A stretch of DNA of 64,000 nt from positions 119,529,053 to 119,593,052 of the forward strand of contig OV884056.1 in assembly GCA_930367215.1 (NCBI GenBank), read 5' to 3'. The translations under genes and the position numbers were made by a program. Below the pieces are notes generated by a model. That model was not told where the DNA came from, ran no database searches, and was given only the letters and a program-made list of their open reading frames with translations. Positions 43,481-55,585 of this stretch are shown one piece after another (positions within the stretch are counted from its first letter, which is position 1; each line of letters begins with the position of its first letter). The stretch comes from Pollenia angustigena. Taxonomy: Eukaryota; Arthropoda; Insecta; Diptera; Polleniidae.

Positions 43481-45108
43481 AACAGAAAATTTTTTAACTT
43501 TTTTTATAAATATTTCTATAAACGATTTTAAAATTTTTCAGCGATTTTTGATTTTTTCATTTTATTAACAATATAAATATGAATCGTTCGCCTTACATGT
43601 GAAACAAAAACCATATTTTACAATTTGTTTTTGGCTTAAATGTAAATACTTAAGTATGTAGTATGTACGAATATGCAAAAGTTATTTATGTGTATTGGTA
43701 GGCATTGTTTTCATGATTGTTGTTTTTTTCAGTTTTAGAGACGGATTGTTGCTATGTTTTGATAATCTCTTCTTACATTTCAATTCAAAAATCTTACACG
43801 TGTTGCCATATTATTTTTAAAAAATCTTATTATTTCTAAAAGAAATCCCATTTGTTATTTGAAAACAAAACATTCAACAATAAGTATTTGCGTACGTAAA
43901 TGTTTAATTTAATCAAAAAGCTAGAAACATTTAAGTTTGGATAATTTTATTGACGAAACCAATGACATAGAAACAGATCTTTAAATTTGTTCACAGCTTA
44001 CTCTGACATTAGGCAAGGCAAAGAAATGCTAAAAATTATTTTGAAAACGCTACAAATAATTCTTAAAGTTGTTCATTATATTGTTTTAAATCCTTATACA
44101 TTTTAGTGACTCATTTTAAACAAAATTAAAATAAATGGTAATATTTAAACAAGTATTTAGGTAGATTTGATATAGCATCAGATATAAATACCACAATTGG
44201 TATTTAATTGAAATTGGAAGGCCCTCTAATAAAAACAAAATACAAACGGTTTTATAGCTATTTCGATTTAAAAGAATTTACAAACATATTTAGACCAGAT
44301 TATTTTTTTTATATTTTAAAAACACAGTCATCATTAATTGCGTAAAAGTTAGTTTATAACAATTTATTTTAGTTTTAATCGCTAAGACTATTCCATCCAA
44401 CTTTAAAAATTAATCAAAAGAAGCTTAAAACATTTTTCTAAAAAGCTAATAAAATGCCAAATGGAAATTTTACAGCTAAATCTAAGTTTTTGGTGCTGAA
44501 TTTACTTTCAAAAATAAAAAATTCCCACACTTCTTAAAAGTCTTCATTAAAAATCGCCCAAACATGCAGGGTTATCGTCTTGTAAAAATATAAAATGAAA
44601 TGTTTTTTACAATAAAAAAAGAATTATCCATTTCCATACGAAATTTCATTTTGACTACAACTATTTTTTTTAGTCAAAATTTATTATAATTTATTATAAT
44701 ACATAAAAAACTTAAGTTATATCAATACCTATTCTTCAATTTTTAAAATAATTCAAAAAAAGCTAGAAACATTTAATTAAAATGCGAAGCGCTTAATGAA
44801 AGTATTTTAGCTAAATTAAAATTTTTAATCTAAGTTAAGCTACAAAATTGCCAAAATGGTCACACTGCTTAAAAACCATACAAACAAGCAGGGTTATCCA
44901 CTTTTAAAAAAAATTGTATTTAGGGAATATTAGAAATGCCCTCATCATCTAATTTTACGACTACAAAAAACCGCTAACATAACGAACAGTGATCTAGTGT
45001 CGTCAAAATATTAAAAGCAATCTTTGCCTTTTTATTGTTGACATTGATAACATATTAGTCACTTTTTTAGACAATTTATACAAAAATATATTCATATATA
45101 ACTATATA
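43481..45108. other. AT-rich stretch with a loose 330-bp repetition
   Basis: No gene is seen. 44396-44590 and 44735-44930 share AAGCTTAAAACATTT-like blocks and GCAGGGTTATC at matching offsets, so an old tandem duplication is likely. Confidence 0.4.
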
Positions 45109-45304
45109 CGGGCCTGTTCTGAAATCACACCTGTGACTTTATGGTGTTTTGAAAGTCATACCGTTGTTGTGTTTCTTGGTGTGCTTTCTGCAATTGAAGA
45201 TCACACAAAAACGGGACGCTAAAATATCACACGTGTGATTTTAGTAGGCACATGTGATTTCAAATCACGTGATTTGAGTTAAAGTGATTTTCAGAATAGG
45301 CCTG
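45109..45304. mobile_element. Harbinger MITE matching the element at 48482
   Basis: The ends are CGGGCCTGTTCTGAAATCAC and, reversed, CAGGCCTATTCTGAAAATCA, flanked by ATA on both sides. Inside are repeated GTGATTT/AAATCAC motifs as in the arms of 48482-51690. At 196 bp and non-coding, it is probably mobilised by that transposase. Confidence 0.75.
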
Positions 45305-45649
45305 ATAATATCTTCTGCACAAAAGCGATTTAAAAGCATACACAGTTTAAGCAATTTCTTGGTATGTTTATGTTGTATTATTAATAAATAAAAAACATTT
45401 AAATTGGTTTGCGACTTTTATTAACCAAAACGACAGTTTACGTTTCAAAATGGTTAATGGTAACCCTGTAAAATAGTTGTGTGTTGTTTTTTTTGTGGTT
45501 TTTTTCATTTAAAATACTTGCGGTAAACTTCTTTTTTTTATTTAATATTACCTTCTGTATTATACACAAACAACAAACACATACATACTTTAATTTACTA
45601 TTAATAATTATTGATATCACATACTCAAATCAACAACAACTTTACATGC

Positions 45650-45735
45650 GGTTCGATGGTCGAACGGTCTAGACGGTCTGCCTCCTAACAATTTGTTATT
45701 GGTTGACTGGTTCGAATCCCATTCATTCCATTTTT
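45650..45735 (+). other. tRNA-like remnant with A and B boxes
   Basis: TGGTCGAACGGTCTA fits an A box and GGTTCGAATCC is a perfect B box; a run of seven T follows at 45731. The T-stem and acceptor do not pair well, so this is a pseudogene or SINE head. Confidence 0.5.
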
Positions 45736-45916
45736 TTATTGTCAGTCAGTCAGTTTTTCACTTTTTAAAATTCTTAAAATATATTTATGAACTTCATAAA
45801 CGTATATTTTATACATATTTACGCCTTTTAATTTACCCTTTTTATACCCTTATTTTTATTGATTTAATTTTTTTTTTACTTATTTTATTTTTTTATAATT
45901 ATTTTTTTATTTTATA

Positions 45917-47252
45917 GGTAATTCGTTTACATACATAAGTTTGTCATTCTGTTTGTTATTTCTACAATATTGATCTCAGACCATATAAAGTGTATGTATA
46001 TATATTGGGTGCTTATGAGGAGAAAAGTGGATTTAACGATGTCCGTCTGTCAGTCCGTTTATAAATTTTTATAGAAACTTAATTTTTAGGCCTGCCATAT
46101 ATATGATCTATGGATACGCCTTATTTATTAAAACATCGGAAATCTTTAGTAAAACATATTCTCTGCAAAACTCGGAAAAATTTTAGGGCTGCTATACGTC
46201 CTATGGATATGACTTACATATATACCAAAATATCTGAAATTTCTTGTAGAACATATTTTATAAAAAACTCGGAAAAATCGGTTCAGATACAAAAAAGTTA
46301 TGACCAAAATTAAATTTTTTTTTTTAAATACCCACTTTCGGGAACCATAGATCTCCCCGAGTCCAAGCTTTATAACTAAAGTAAATGGTAAATTTCTTCT
46401 TCAACACGTCGGTATATAAATCTGCCAAATCGGTTAAAAATGGCAGAGTTATAACCGAAATACTGAATCCACAAAAATTACTCTTTTTTATAATTAACTT
46501 TGTTAAAATATATATTTACAAGTTTACATAAATGTTTATATATAAATATAACTTAAGTAAATGGTAAAATTCTTCCTTAACACGTCGGTATATACAACTA
46601 TCAAATCGGTTAGACAATGGGTAATTTATGAGCAAAATACTCAAAAAATGGGCTAAAAAACATCAAAATTTTTATAAAAACCTAAATTTTAGGGCTGCTA
46701 TACGTCCTATGGATATGACTTATATATCAAAATGTCGGAAAGTTGTATGAGTTAGAACAGAAATACTGAGGTCTAATCACCGCATACGATATCGAGCAAA
46801 ATTCATCGAAATTATTTATTTTGGTATCTTGAAACTCGATATCGAATGAAATGTATTGAATTTGAAATAATAGCATTCGACATCGAGTAACTCGACATTA
46901 CATTTATCGAGTTTTCATTCGATACGCCAGTGTCTATCGTATGCAAAAAAATTCAATAGTTTATTCGATACGATAGTATCGAATGCAGTGATTAGAACCC
47001 TGAATTCCCGAAAATTACACTTTTTATACCCTTCACCGAAGGTAAAAAAGTATATACAATATTGATCCTACACCCTATAAAGTACATATATTCTGGGCCC
47101 TTATGAAAAGCGAAGTTCAAAACCGGTTGTCTCTTATTTAAAAAAAAATATTTACCAGTTTTATTTAGTTTTTGTCTAGTTGCTCTGTATTCTGCTCGCA
47201 CAATGGTGACGGGTATATAAGATTCGGCACAGCCGAATATAGCACTCTTAAT
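45917..47252 (+). mobile_element. mini-me-like element, diverged
   Basis: TAAGTTTGTCATTCTG, CACCG-poor start, GTCCGTCTGTCAGTCCG and several TCGGTATATA/CCAAATCGGTTA motifs lead to a second partial start at 47026. The 3' hairpin GATTCGGC-ACA-GCCGAATA lies at 47221-47240, followed by AGCACTCTTA. A MITE interrupts at 46770-47000. Confidence 0.65.
46770..47000. mobile_element. MITE with CTAATCAC ends, TGA duplication
   Basis: The ends are GGTCTAATCACCGCATACGA and, reversed, GGGTTCTAATCACTGCATTC. TGA flanks both sides, and the mini-me copy reads on across the gap. TCGATA/TATCGA motifs fill the interior. Confidence 0.7.
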
Positions 47253-47836
47253 TGTTATATTACATTTTTTGTTTTTCCATGTCGCTAAAGATGATTGTTT
47301 AGTTCACTAAAAGCTGTTTACAAACACTGCAAAAGAGCGCTTTGACTCAATGTCATGGTTAAGCCATTTATACTCCTGTACCCATGTTTCTAATAGTATC
47401 ACGAAATATGTCGTTTCTTGGAAGGACCTGCAGCGATGTGTTCATTGACTTGGCGGCTAAAAATAATTTTGTAAAATGAGCAGTGCAAACACCACAATTT
47501 TTATTTTAAAAAGCTTTTTTGCTATAACTATTCTTTGAAAATTTGCAAAAAATTTCTTACATACATTCAGCTCAATTATGAATAAAAATTCCCCGCGATT
47601 TTTCTGTCTTCTCCCATTTTCCTATGTATGTAAATTCAATTGTAAAAATGGGAAAAACTCCAGAGGAATTTGTATAATGATTGAGCTGATTGTATATATG
47701 ACAAGGTTGCAAAAAAGTAATAAAATTGTTGCCAAAGGAACAATAATCTTAAATTGCTTTTTAATTTTAACGAATTTATTTTGAAGATTTTTTTGATATT
47801 ATAATTTGCTGCAAATTAAGGCTATGTACACATTAA
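47253..47836. other. non-coding stretch with a small inverted repeat
   Basis: 47567-47690 has inverted ends CAGCTCAAT(T/C)AT, then AAATTCC, about 125 bp, probably another MITE. The rest, 47260-47520, shows nothing I recognise. Confidence 0.4.
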
Positions 47837-48177
47837 TGGCCATATTCTCATTAGGTGATTATCTTTTTTCCCAACGAAAAACTGCACATTAAAGAAATTT
47901 GGTTTTCTCAATGTCTCATTTGCTTCGTTTTAATCCCAAAGCTAACCGGCACTCATCTGCCAATTATTTATTTTCCTTTTATTTGCCGTACAGATAAATT
48001 CAATCAGCTGACTCCCATCTTTTACATGTATTTTGAGTGGCGTTGCCAGCTGAAAACTTTGTTTTTTGTCGGTATATTGAGAAACCCAAAATCGTTAACG
48101 GACAGTTTATCGGTCCAATAAATTTATGTTGACATTAAGTAACAGACAGTTTGTCGATACATTGAGAAAATGGCCAT
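47837..48177. mobile_element. Harbinger-type MITE, 341 bp
   Basis: The ends are TGGCCATATTCTCA and, reversed, TGGCCATTTTCTCA, with TAA at 47834-47836 and 48178-48180. ATTGAGAA(A/)ACC motifs recur inside. Confidence 0.8.
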
Positions 48178-49162
48178 AAGGGTATTTATTTCAGTTTTTT
48201 TATTTGTTGGAAAAGTGGAAAAATGTAATTTTTGTTACAACAAACACAAGGAAAAACTTTTCCACCGAAAGTTGCAATTTAAACAAGCTTTAACCAAGTG
48301 TAAAAAATCAGATTGGAAAATTACAATTTTATAATTTTTAAAGAGTTGGCAATTCACAAATGTCCAATTGAGTGTGGTTGCCACTATATTAAAAATGTTG
48401 TAATTTTTCACAAAAAGCCCTAAAATTTACATCTCTTTTTAAGATAATCAACTATGATTCTTTAAACTCCATGTTCATTAACAGGCATGTTCTGAAAATC
48501 ACTTTTTGTGAAAGTGATTTGAAATCACAAGAAAGGTGTTCTGAACGCAAAACTTTTTTAATTTTTGTGATTTCAAACCGGTCAGCTAAATGGCTGGCGA
48601 TTTAAAATCACTTGCCTATTTTTTCAATTGCTTTATTCTGAACTTCACAATAAAATGATTAACTGAATAAATTAAAATGTTTTTTATTGATTTCTATAGT
48701 AATACAAGCAAGTTTGCACCAAATAATTTATAAAATTATGAAAAAATGTAAGACACTTTTTATTGCAAGAAATGTTGTTATTTGGTTTTGTGGTTTTGAA
48801 TTTACTTATTAGTTGTCAGCTGTTTCAGTTCTTCGAAAATACACCGATGCTTGCCAGAGTAGCAAAATTTTTTTACCAACGAGAAATGTATTTAATTTTT
48901 TTAAATAAATGCACAATTTCCAATGAAACTTATTATTTTTGTTAAGTTATATTTTTAATAGTAAAAAACTATTAATTATTTGCCTAATTAAAAAAAAAAC
49001 TACGCATAAGGTAATAGCAAATGGCAACAATAAGTAATTACAAACAGTGGCAGCTTAAGTGAGAACGGTGGCAACTTCTTTTTTGTATTGTCAAATTTAT
49101 TTGTTTTGCGCTTAAAATTAAATAATTCAGTTGCTTTTGATTACAATTAAAAGTTTTTCACC

Positions 49163-50185
49163 ATGTAAGTATATTTAATACGATATAAAAACATTATTTC
49201 AACAAAACATATTTTTATAAGGGGACAACACAAAAATAGAGCTCAGGATGATATTTTTATAAAATTTATGGAGCAGCATCAAGACTTGGCAAGAAATTTT
49301 GTGAAGGGTGACAGGGTGTATTGTGAGCAATTGTGGGCAGAACTTGCCATTCAATTAAACGCTTCGGGACCACCATCGAAGGATGTACCAGCCTGGAAAA
49401 AAGTATGTACATATGTATGTAGATACAATTCAAATTGTACAAATCATTTATGTATGTTAAAATAAATTTTTTTTTAGGTATGGGTTGACATGAAGCTGAG
49501 TGTAAAGCATCGAATTTCTCACAATAAAGTAGAATGTATATAGTAAAACAGGAGGTGGCCGTTTCAATAAATTCATATTGTCCCCAACTGATGAGCAGGT
49601 GGCAGTTATATTTGGTCTGTACGCTTCAGTGGAAGGAATAAAAGGCACTAAAAGCTTTGGTGTGCCATGTAATGAAAAGCCCATCACAACTAAATCAAAT
49701 TCAGCAACAATCCCTCGTTCGCCTAAAAATAATAAAGCTATACTCAATAATGAATCCTGCGATGAAATAATTGACGTCTATACACCAATGTCGCCTTCAC
49801 CGTCTCCAGTACAATCCTGCCAAAATGAACAACAAATTTCTACATCTATAACACCATCAACACCAGCCCGAGCTACCAGCTGCAAACGCAAAAGGGATGT
49901 TACTGATGTTAGAGATGTTATGGAAATGGAAGCCGAGCATTTCGCCAAAATTATAAAAAACTTAGACAACATAAAAATTAAATTAAAGAAAATAGAAATT
50001 ATTTGAGAGAAGTGTCGAAAAATATGAGAGAAATCAAAAAGATTAAAGAAAAGGTGTTACACGAGCTGACCAGACATAACTATGCTATTGAAAAAAGTGT
50101 TCAGACCAAAAACGAGCTTAAATTTAAATTTTTAGAACTGGAGCGAAAAGTATACATATGTACGTACATATGTATGTCAATGAAT
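49163..50185 (+). pseudogene. Harbinger Myb-like protein, start codon split by an intron
   Basis: The exon structure is inferred from frame and splice signals. The start codon's AT is at 49163-49164, followed by a 57-bp intron (GTAAGT at 49165 to ATAAG at 49221); the G of ATG and the next codons lie from 49222. The second exon reads QDDIFIKFMEQHQDLAR, LWAELAIQLNASGPP and VPAWKK. A second intron (49403-49477) precedes VWVDMKLSVKHRI, completing the trihelix/Myb-SANT-like DNA-binding region. A stop at about 49541 and a frame change interrupt it; the next frame gives FILSPTDEQVAVIFGL and a Ser/Pro-rich linker to 50006. A Lys/Glu-rich coiled-coil-like end continues to about 50185 in another frame. 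Confidence 0.8.
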
Positions 50186-50389
50186 TAATGAATTTTTTCC
50201 TACTTTTTTGTTTGTTTAATGATTTCTTTTATTTGTTTAATAAAGATTGTTGAATTTATTGAAATTAATTCTTATTTATTTTAAACGTGGATACTTGAAT
50301 TAAGGGAGTAGGCTATATTAGCTCTTATAGTAACGGCTGAATTATCGTTTTCATCTTGTTCAGCTGTTATTAAATCGTCTTCGGGCGAG

Positions 50390-51385
50390 CTAACATGTTA
50401 CATTATAGTGTATACATATATTATGCAGTGCACAGCACACATTGATAATAGAAACTACCTTAGATGGAACATAAGGAAAAGCACTTTGAAGACATCTAAA
50501 GCGGCTTTTCAAAACACCTATGGACCTTTCAACAATGTTTCTGGCAGAGGCATGTCTTAGATTAAATGTATGCTGAGCAGTTCCGAAAATAAAATTTTTA
50601 TAGGGGGTCATCAAATAAGGTTTAAGCGGATATGCAGAATCCCCCAAGAGCCAACAATTTCACTCATGTTCCAAATAAATGAATCATGACATGAGCCAGG
50701 CCTGCAAGCATCTACGGCCGCAATACGCATTTCAAGATCACAAATCTGGAATTTAATATACGGATATATGTTAAATAGTGCTTATAGGTGTATATATGTA
50801 TGTAAGTCTACAAAATACCAACCATCATTGCATTAAGGCTGAAATAACCCTTTCTGTTAAAATATGCAGCGTGATCGGACGGTGTTTTCATTATTCGGAT
50901 GTGTGTGCCATCAACACATCCAATTATTCCAGGCATACCAAACTTTGAATAAAAAAAAGATTTTGATGCATTTTGTGCCTGTTGGCTTACAGGAATTTGT
51001 ATCCAAACGGCACACAACTTCTGCTCTAATTGCTGCATTACGATCCACATAACCTTGGAAAAGGTTGATCGCCCCATGCTTAAGTTGGCATCGTTTGCTA
51101 TAACGCCTTGGAACGATACGACTGCTAAATATCTAAGTACAGCTGCCAGCTGAATACTTGACGGAATGGAACATTTGGAAAGGTTTGGTGATATATCATA
51201 CAATATCATTTTAAAGGCTCTTTTATTCAACCGGTAAAATGATATGAAACTAAAAACGACCTAGTTTTAAATTGTCACATTTAAATGTTACATTATTTGT
51301 ACTTACAATGTTTCGTTCATATCCATCGGATTTGATAAGTCTCGCAAATACTTTTTCTTTACTCGTTCATTTCTTAATTGTTTTT
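50390..51385 (-). pseudogene. Harbinger (HARBI1-type) DDE transposase
   Basis: Three exons can be followed. The first (about 51385-51307) encodes RDLSNPMDMNE and ends at a GTAAGT donor. The second, after a 57-bp intron (51250-51306), runs from FYRLNKRAFKMIL to FSLNAMM and holds GCVDGTHIRI with the first catalytic Asp. After a 77-bp intron (50746-50822) comes EMRIAAVDA with HDSFIWN, the second Asp. A frame change and an apparent short deletion follow, then LLGDSAYPLKPYLMTPY and NIVERSIGVLKSRF with the catalytic Glu, ending at 50390. All three acidic residues are kept. The C-terminus looks some 40 residues short of the family. No initiator ATG was found upstream of the first exon. Confidence 0.88.
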
Positions 51386-51693
51386 TTTTTTTTAACTATT
51401 ACTGATAACAAAAAAGCTCCAGGCATTTCAAAATGTTTTTAATTTTTATAAAAAAGCAAATTTTAGTTTATTTTTACTTAATACTGTTGCCAAAAAACTA
51501 ACTTATTTTTAACACATAAAAGGTGTCTTCAAATGTAAACAAAAAAAATCAGCTGTTTTTTGTGTTTTCGAAAATGTAAAACCACTCCGAAATGTTTAAA
51601 CTTTTGTGGTTTTCAGAACACCCTCATTTCACAATTGTGATTTCAAAATCACAAGTGATTTGAAATCTTGTGGTTTACAGAACATGCCTGTAA

Positions 51694-52103
51694 ATCAAAT
51701 TTTATTTTTTTAAAACGTCGTTTTTCAAAACTAAATTAAAAATTAATTCTATACAAAAAAATATTAAAAAAGAACTTAAAAATGACGTGACAATTAAATA
51801 ATCAATTTATTCAATTTTAATTCTTTTATTTGGCATCTTGAAAAATATCAATAACTTCCAAGACTTATATGACAGATTTTTGTTTTTGACAGTTTTGTAC
51901 CTTTAACTAAAAAAAAATACCGTCCATGTTATGTGGATTGTCACAACAGTACGTATGACATTTCAGATATAGAATGAGTTCTATTTACCTTGGTTCTATT
52001 TTCAAGTGACAAACAAATTTGTTTGTGGCGGCAAAAATTAATTGAAATTTTAATAAATATAAATTATAAAAGTAAATAAATAATACAAAAAATTAAAAAT
52101 AAA
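51694..52103. other. AT-rich intergenic sequence
   Basis: I see no gene or clear repeat here. Confidence 0.4.
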
Positions 52104-53035
52104 CAAAAATTTACAATTATTAGACACCAGCAGAATAAGAATAAATTCGAAAAATGAAAAATGTTGAATATAATATAAAGTAACCTTCGGAAGGAAATAA
52201 TTCCCAGTTTCTAATTGTTGAGTTAAATACATTCAATTTATAAAGTAACACTATCCAGTGAGACACAAAGAATGCTGACGAAGGCCGTAGCGGGCCAGAA
52301 AATGCATTACATTCTGCTGGTGTCTAATAATTGTAAATTTTTCTGTACATTCAATATACCTCATTGCTTTCCAAAGGAAGGCTAAGGTAAAATGTAAAAA
52401 GAAAATACAATATAATAGTCTGGTAGTGTATAAAGTCATTTCTGAAAAATTGAAGGAATAGAACTATTACAAAAAAGCTTTATAAAATACATAACTGAAA
52501 TTTAGCTCATAGAATAAATTCGAAAAATGAAAAATGTTGAAAAAGTATTAATTTTAATATATTTTTATATGTTTAAAATTCGTACATGTAAAAACTGATG
52601 TGTTTTTATTTTTACTAGTGTTCGCCTAATGGTCAAAATTCGACCATAAATTTCAAACTAAAATAAAAAATGTAATAATTGACACAAAGTTTTATTTATT
52701 TAATTTCAAAAGATTTTGTTTATTTATTTATTAAGAGCATTGAACGATAGAATGGAAATGTGAGTTTTATTTTTTAAAGAGTATGTAATCCACACAATAG
52801 TTGAGTTAAATACATTAAATTTATAAAGTAACACTATCCAGTGAGACACAAAGAATGCTGACGAAGGCCGTAGCGGGCCAGAAAATGCATTACATTCTGC
52901 TGGTGTCTAATAATTGTAAATTTTTCTGTGCATTCAATATACCTCATTGCTTTCAAAAGGAAGGCCAAGGTAAAATGTAAAAAGAAAATACAATATAATA
53001 GTCTGGTAGTGTATGAAGTAATTTCTAAAAAATTT
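52104..53035. repeat. duplicated 230-bp segment plus an inverted piece
   Basis: 52215-52447 and 52803-53035 are nearly identical, including CACTATCCAGTGAGACACAA, GACGAAGGCCGTAGCGGGCC and CATTCTGCTGGTGTCTAATA. The start, 52104-52135, is the complement of part of it (TTACAATTATTAGACACCAG). GAATAAATTCGAAAAATGAA occurs at 52139 and 52512. The family is not recognised. Confidence 0.7.
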
Positions 53036-53111
53036 AAATATAATTTACAAATTTCATAAAACGCAATATTTGTATGGGAGCTCCCTTAAGAAGTGGTGAT
53101 AAGGAGCAATT

Positions 53112-53260
53112 ATGTCCAGCGTTACCGTTGGTGCCACTAAAGTGGCAATTTGCCACTTTTTCGGCTGCTTGGATACTATTTGGCCACTTTTACTAAATGC
53201 ACCCAAATGTGGTACTTTTTGTTATTCTTGCCACTTTTGTGATACTTTTTACGTTAGGAA
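53112..53260. repeat. cluster of TGCCACTTTT motifs
   Basis: CAGCGTTACCGTTGGTGCCA at 53117 looks like a hAT terminus and is followed by six copies or variants of TGCCACTTTT. The matching right end was not found. The hAT-like fragment at 53590 lies just downstream. Confidence 0.45.
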
Positions 53261-53589
53261 AATATACTTTTTTTCTTTCTGTTTTATTAAACCTCCAGCT
53301 TTAATATATGCTAAGAAATTAGCGTCCTTGGCGGGTTCAAGCCTTTTCTAACCTCTACAAAATGCTTTAGAAAAGAAACTTTATATGAAATTTTTTTCTT
53401 GTCAAGCGCGGATAGCTGAAAATCGGTTGAATAAACTTTCTATTAACCAGTTTTCGTGAAGCAGAAACCGAACTGTTGTGTACCGAAAACTTTCCAAAAA
53501 TTTGTGTAATTGACATTAAAAGTAAAATCTAAGTTTTTACCAAAAATTGTGTAAAGAATTGATAACAAGAATTGATATAAAAAAAGCTC

Positions 53590-53850
53590 AATATATTGAA
53601 GTATTTAGACCCATTATTTGTAGTGTCTAATGAAGATATAAACTATTTCGAATTAGTTTCAGAGTTTAAAGATATAATAACTGACCCAGATGCATTTATA
53701 CATGAATTAAAACTGCAAGAGAGTAAAGTAAATGACACGAATTATGAACACATACTTAAAATTTCGAATGCTGAAGATTTTTGGCGTGAAATTGGAACAT
53801 GTATTCAGCAAGAAAAGTACAAGAAATATATTATAGTTAAAAGGGACCTA
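53590..53850 (+). pseudogene. hAT transposase fragment
   Basis: The frame encodes KYLDPLFVVSNEDINY, then DAFIHELKLQE and DFWREIG. The order fits the segment that precedes the C-terminal dimerisation domain in hAT transposases of the DUF4371/ZBED-like groups. It is cut by the MITE that begins at 53836, so the apparent C-terminus belongs to the insertion. The assignment is from pattern only. Confidence 0.5.
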
Positions 53851-54728
53851 TGGGAAAAAAATTAGTTTTGGAGAAAAACGATTTTGAAGTTAACAAGTTA
53901 ATTTCGAAACGCCTGAACGCTTTTGCAGCTCGAAATCTGTTATAGAAGGGTTTTGCGGGTCGCTGATTACGAATCTGGCACTGGATTTTGAAAATCCAAA
54001 ACGACGGATCCAATACGGTTAAAAATTGTTTGTAATGTTATTGAATTTGTTTGAAACAAGTGGATTTTGATACGGCGGATGCATTTATGGCTTGGTATTA
54101 GATTTTGAAAATTCTAAATGGCGGATTCAATATTTAAGGTTTTTTTTGTAAGTTTAAAAAGTTCATTGTGATAAACCCGAACACTTTTATGGCTTAAACT
54201 CAAACTTATCATCCGGGGGTTTTTGAGGATCCACCTTTTCGAATTTTTAAAACCCGACATTGAGTTCATTATCTGCGATCGCAAAAACCTGAAAGTAATT
54301 TTTTAAAACAAATGTGATCAATTAAAAAATCCTATAATGTTACAGAAAATAGCCAGCCATATTGGATTCGCCATTATGAATTTTTAAAATCTGAGAACAG
54401 ATTCGTAATCTACATTCCGAATAACTAGTTTCAAACCATAAAAGCGATCATATGTACCAAAATCAACTTGTTAACTTTACAAAAAAAATTCACCATATTG
54501 GATTTTGAATTAAAAAAAAGATACATGTAAATTAGATCAGTTACAACAAATTTTGTTACATCGGGTTCTTTTCTTTTTCTTTTCTTATCAAAGGTATTAT
54601 TAATTAAGCTTCATTATGACAAAAGTAGTGAAGTTAGAAAACTGCGGTTTGCTGCATTAGAAAGAGCGTATTGTCTATTCCATCAAAAATGTAAAAATCG
54701 ATTTTTTCATCTATAGGTCCCTTTTAAC
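53836..54728. mobile_element. MITE with GTTAAAAGGGACCTAT ends, TA flanks
   Basis: The inverted ends GTTAAAAGGGACCTAT are perfect, with TA at 53834-53835 and 54729-54730. Inside, GATTTTGAAAAT(C/T)C.AAA.GGCGGAT-type blocks repeat at about 53986, 54091 and 54361. No transposase is seen. Confidence 0.75.
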
Positions 54729-54982
54729 TAAAATTGTTACATATATAAAACACATTACATAAATATCTTCTATTTGCTGCAACAATGTCATAATCCAAAA
54801 AACATGTTCGGCAGAAAACAAGTTTAACATTTTTGAATTACCAAAACATCAAAGTAAATATTTTATAAAAATTACTTCTCGAGAGAAATATTTACAAAAT
54901 ACAGGCAAAGCTCGATATAACAAATACTCACTTTAACGAAAATCCGATATAACGAGTGAGAAAATTTGTTCATTAGTTACCT

Positions 54983-55179
54983 TGTAAAGTGTGATCTTTT
55001 TTAAATGAAACAACTCCGATTCAAGTTCAAAGAAGACTTGACTGACTTGTCATTTATTTGTTCTATTTTATGGTTAATACTTAACGAATATAATTAATGA
55101 ATGTAAATTACAGCTTTGTATGATAAGGTAGTATTTATAATAAAGTATGTACATACTTAGATTAAAGGGATTCACTACA
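54983..55179 (-). repeat. 3' LTR of the gypsy element
   Basis: It matches 61615-61810 with one indel (GACTTGACTGAC against GACTGACTGAC). TG...CA ends. Confidence 0.92.
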
Positions 55180-55191
55180 CCTCCCTTTTTA
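55180..55191 (-). promoter_or_regulatory. polypurine tract of the gypsy element
   Basis: On the minus strand AAAAAGGGAGG runs straight into the LTR start TGTAGTG, as needed to prime second-strand DNA. Confidence 0.8.
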
Positions 55192-55585
55192 TAAAAAAAA
55201 TTTAAAATATAATAAGAAAAGTAATTACTTTAATTAATTACATTTATAATAAAACCAATATTTTTGTGTTTTATTGAATTTAAAATATACATATGTTTTA
55301 ATTGAATTAAAATAAGCCTTATAGATATTGTACCTCCTTTTTTTTTTTTTGAAAAAATATTAAATCAATTAAGGTGATCAATCTTAGTTGCTTTAATATT
55401 TTTTAACTTTATTTATTATAAATGGGTAGGTAAATCTTACCAATAAGGAATATACGTATAAAAGGAATTTTTGTTTTTTGTTTTTAATTACAGTTTTTGT
55501 AAAGTTATTTAATATAACAAATAGAATCTGGGTTTTAATAAATTTTTTTTTCTTAGGTTTGTGTAAGATATTTAAATCATATGTT

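Larger units (their letters stand above)
48482..51690. mobile_element. nearly complete PIF/Harbinger transposon
   Basis: The ends CAGGCATGTTCTG are inverted and perfect for 13 bp, with TAA duplicated at 48479-48481 and 51691-51693. Both arms carry GTGATTTGAAATCAC motifs. Two genes point toward each other from opposite ends: a Myb-like protein (+) and a DDE transposase (-). This is the standard two-gene plan of the superfamily, in which the Myb-like protein brings the transposase to the ends and into the nucleus. Short lesions in both genes suggest a recently lost activity. Confidence 0.92.

Noticed and set aside
45438..45917. Hydrophobic ORFs on both strands
   Set aside because: T-rich simple sequence explains them, and one crosses the tRNA-like remnant.
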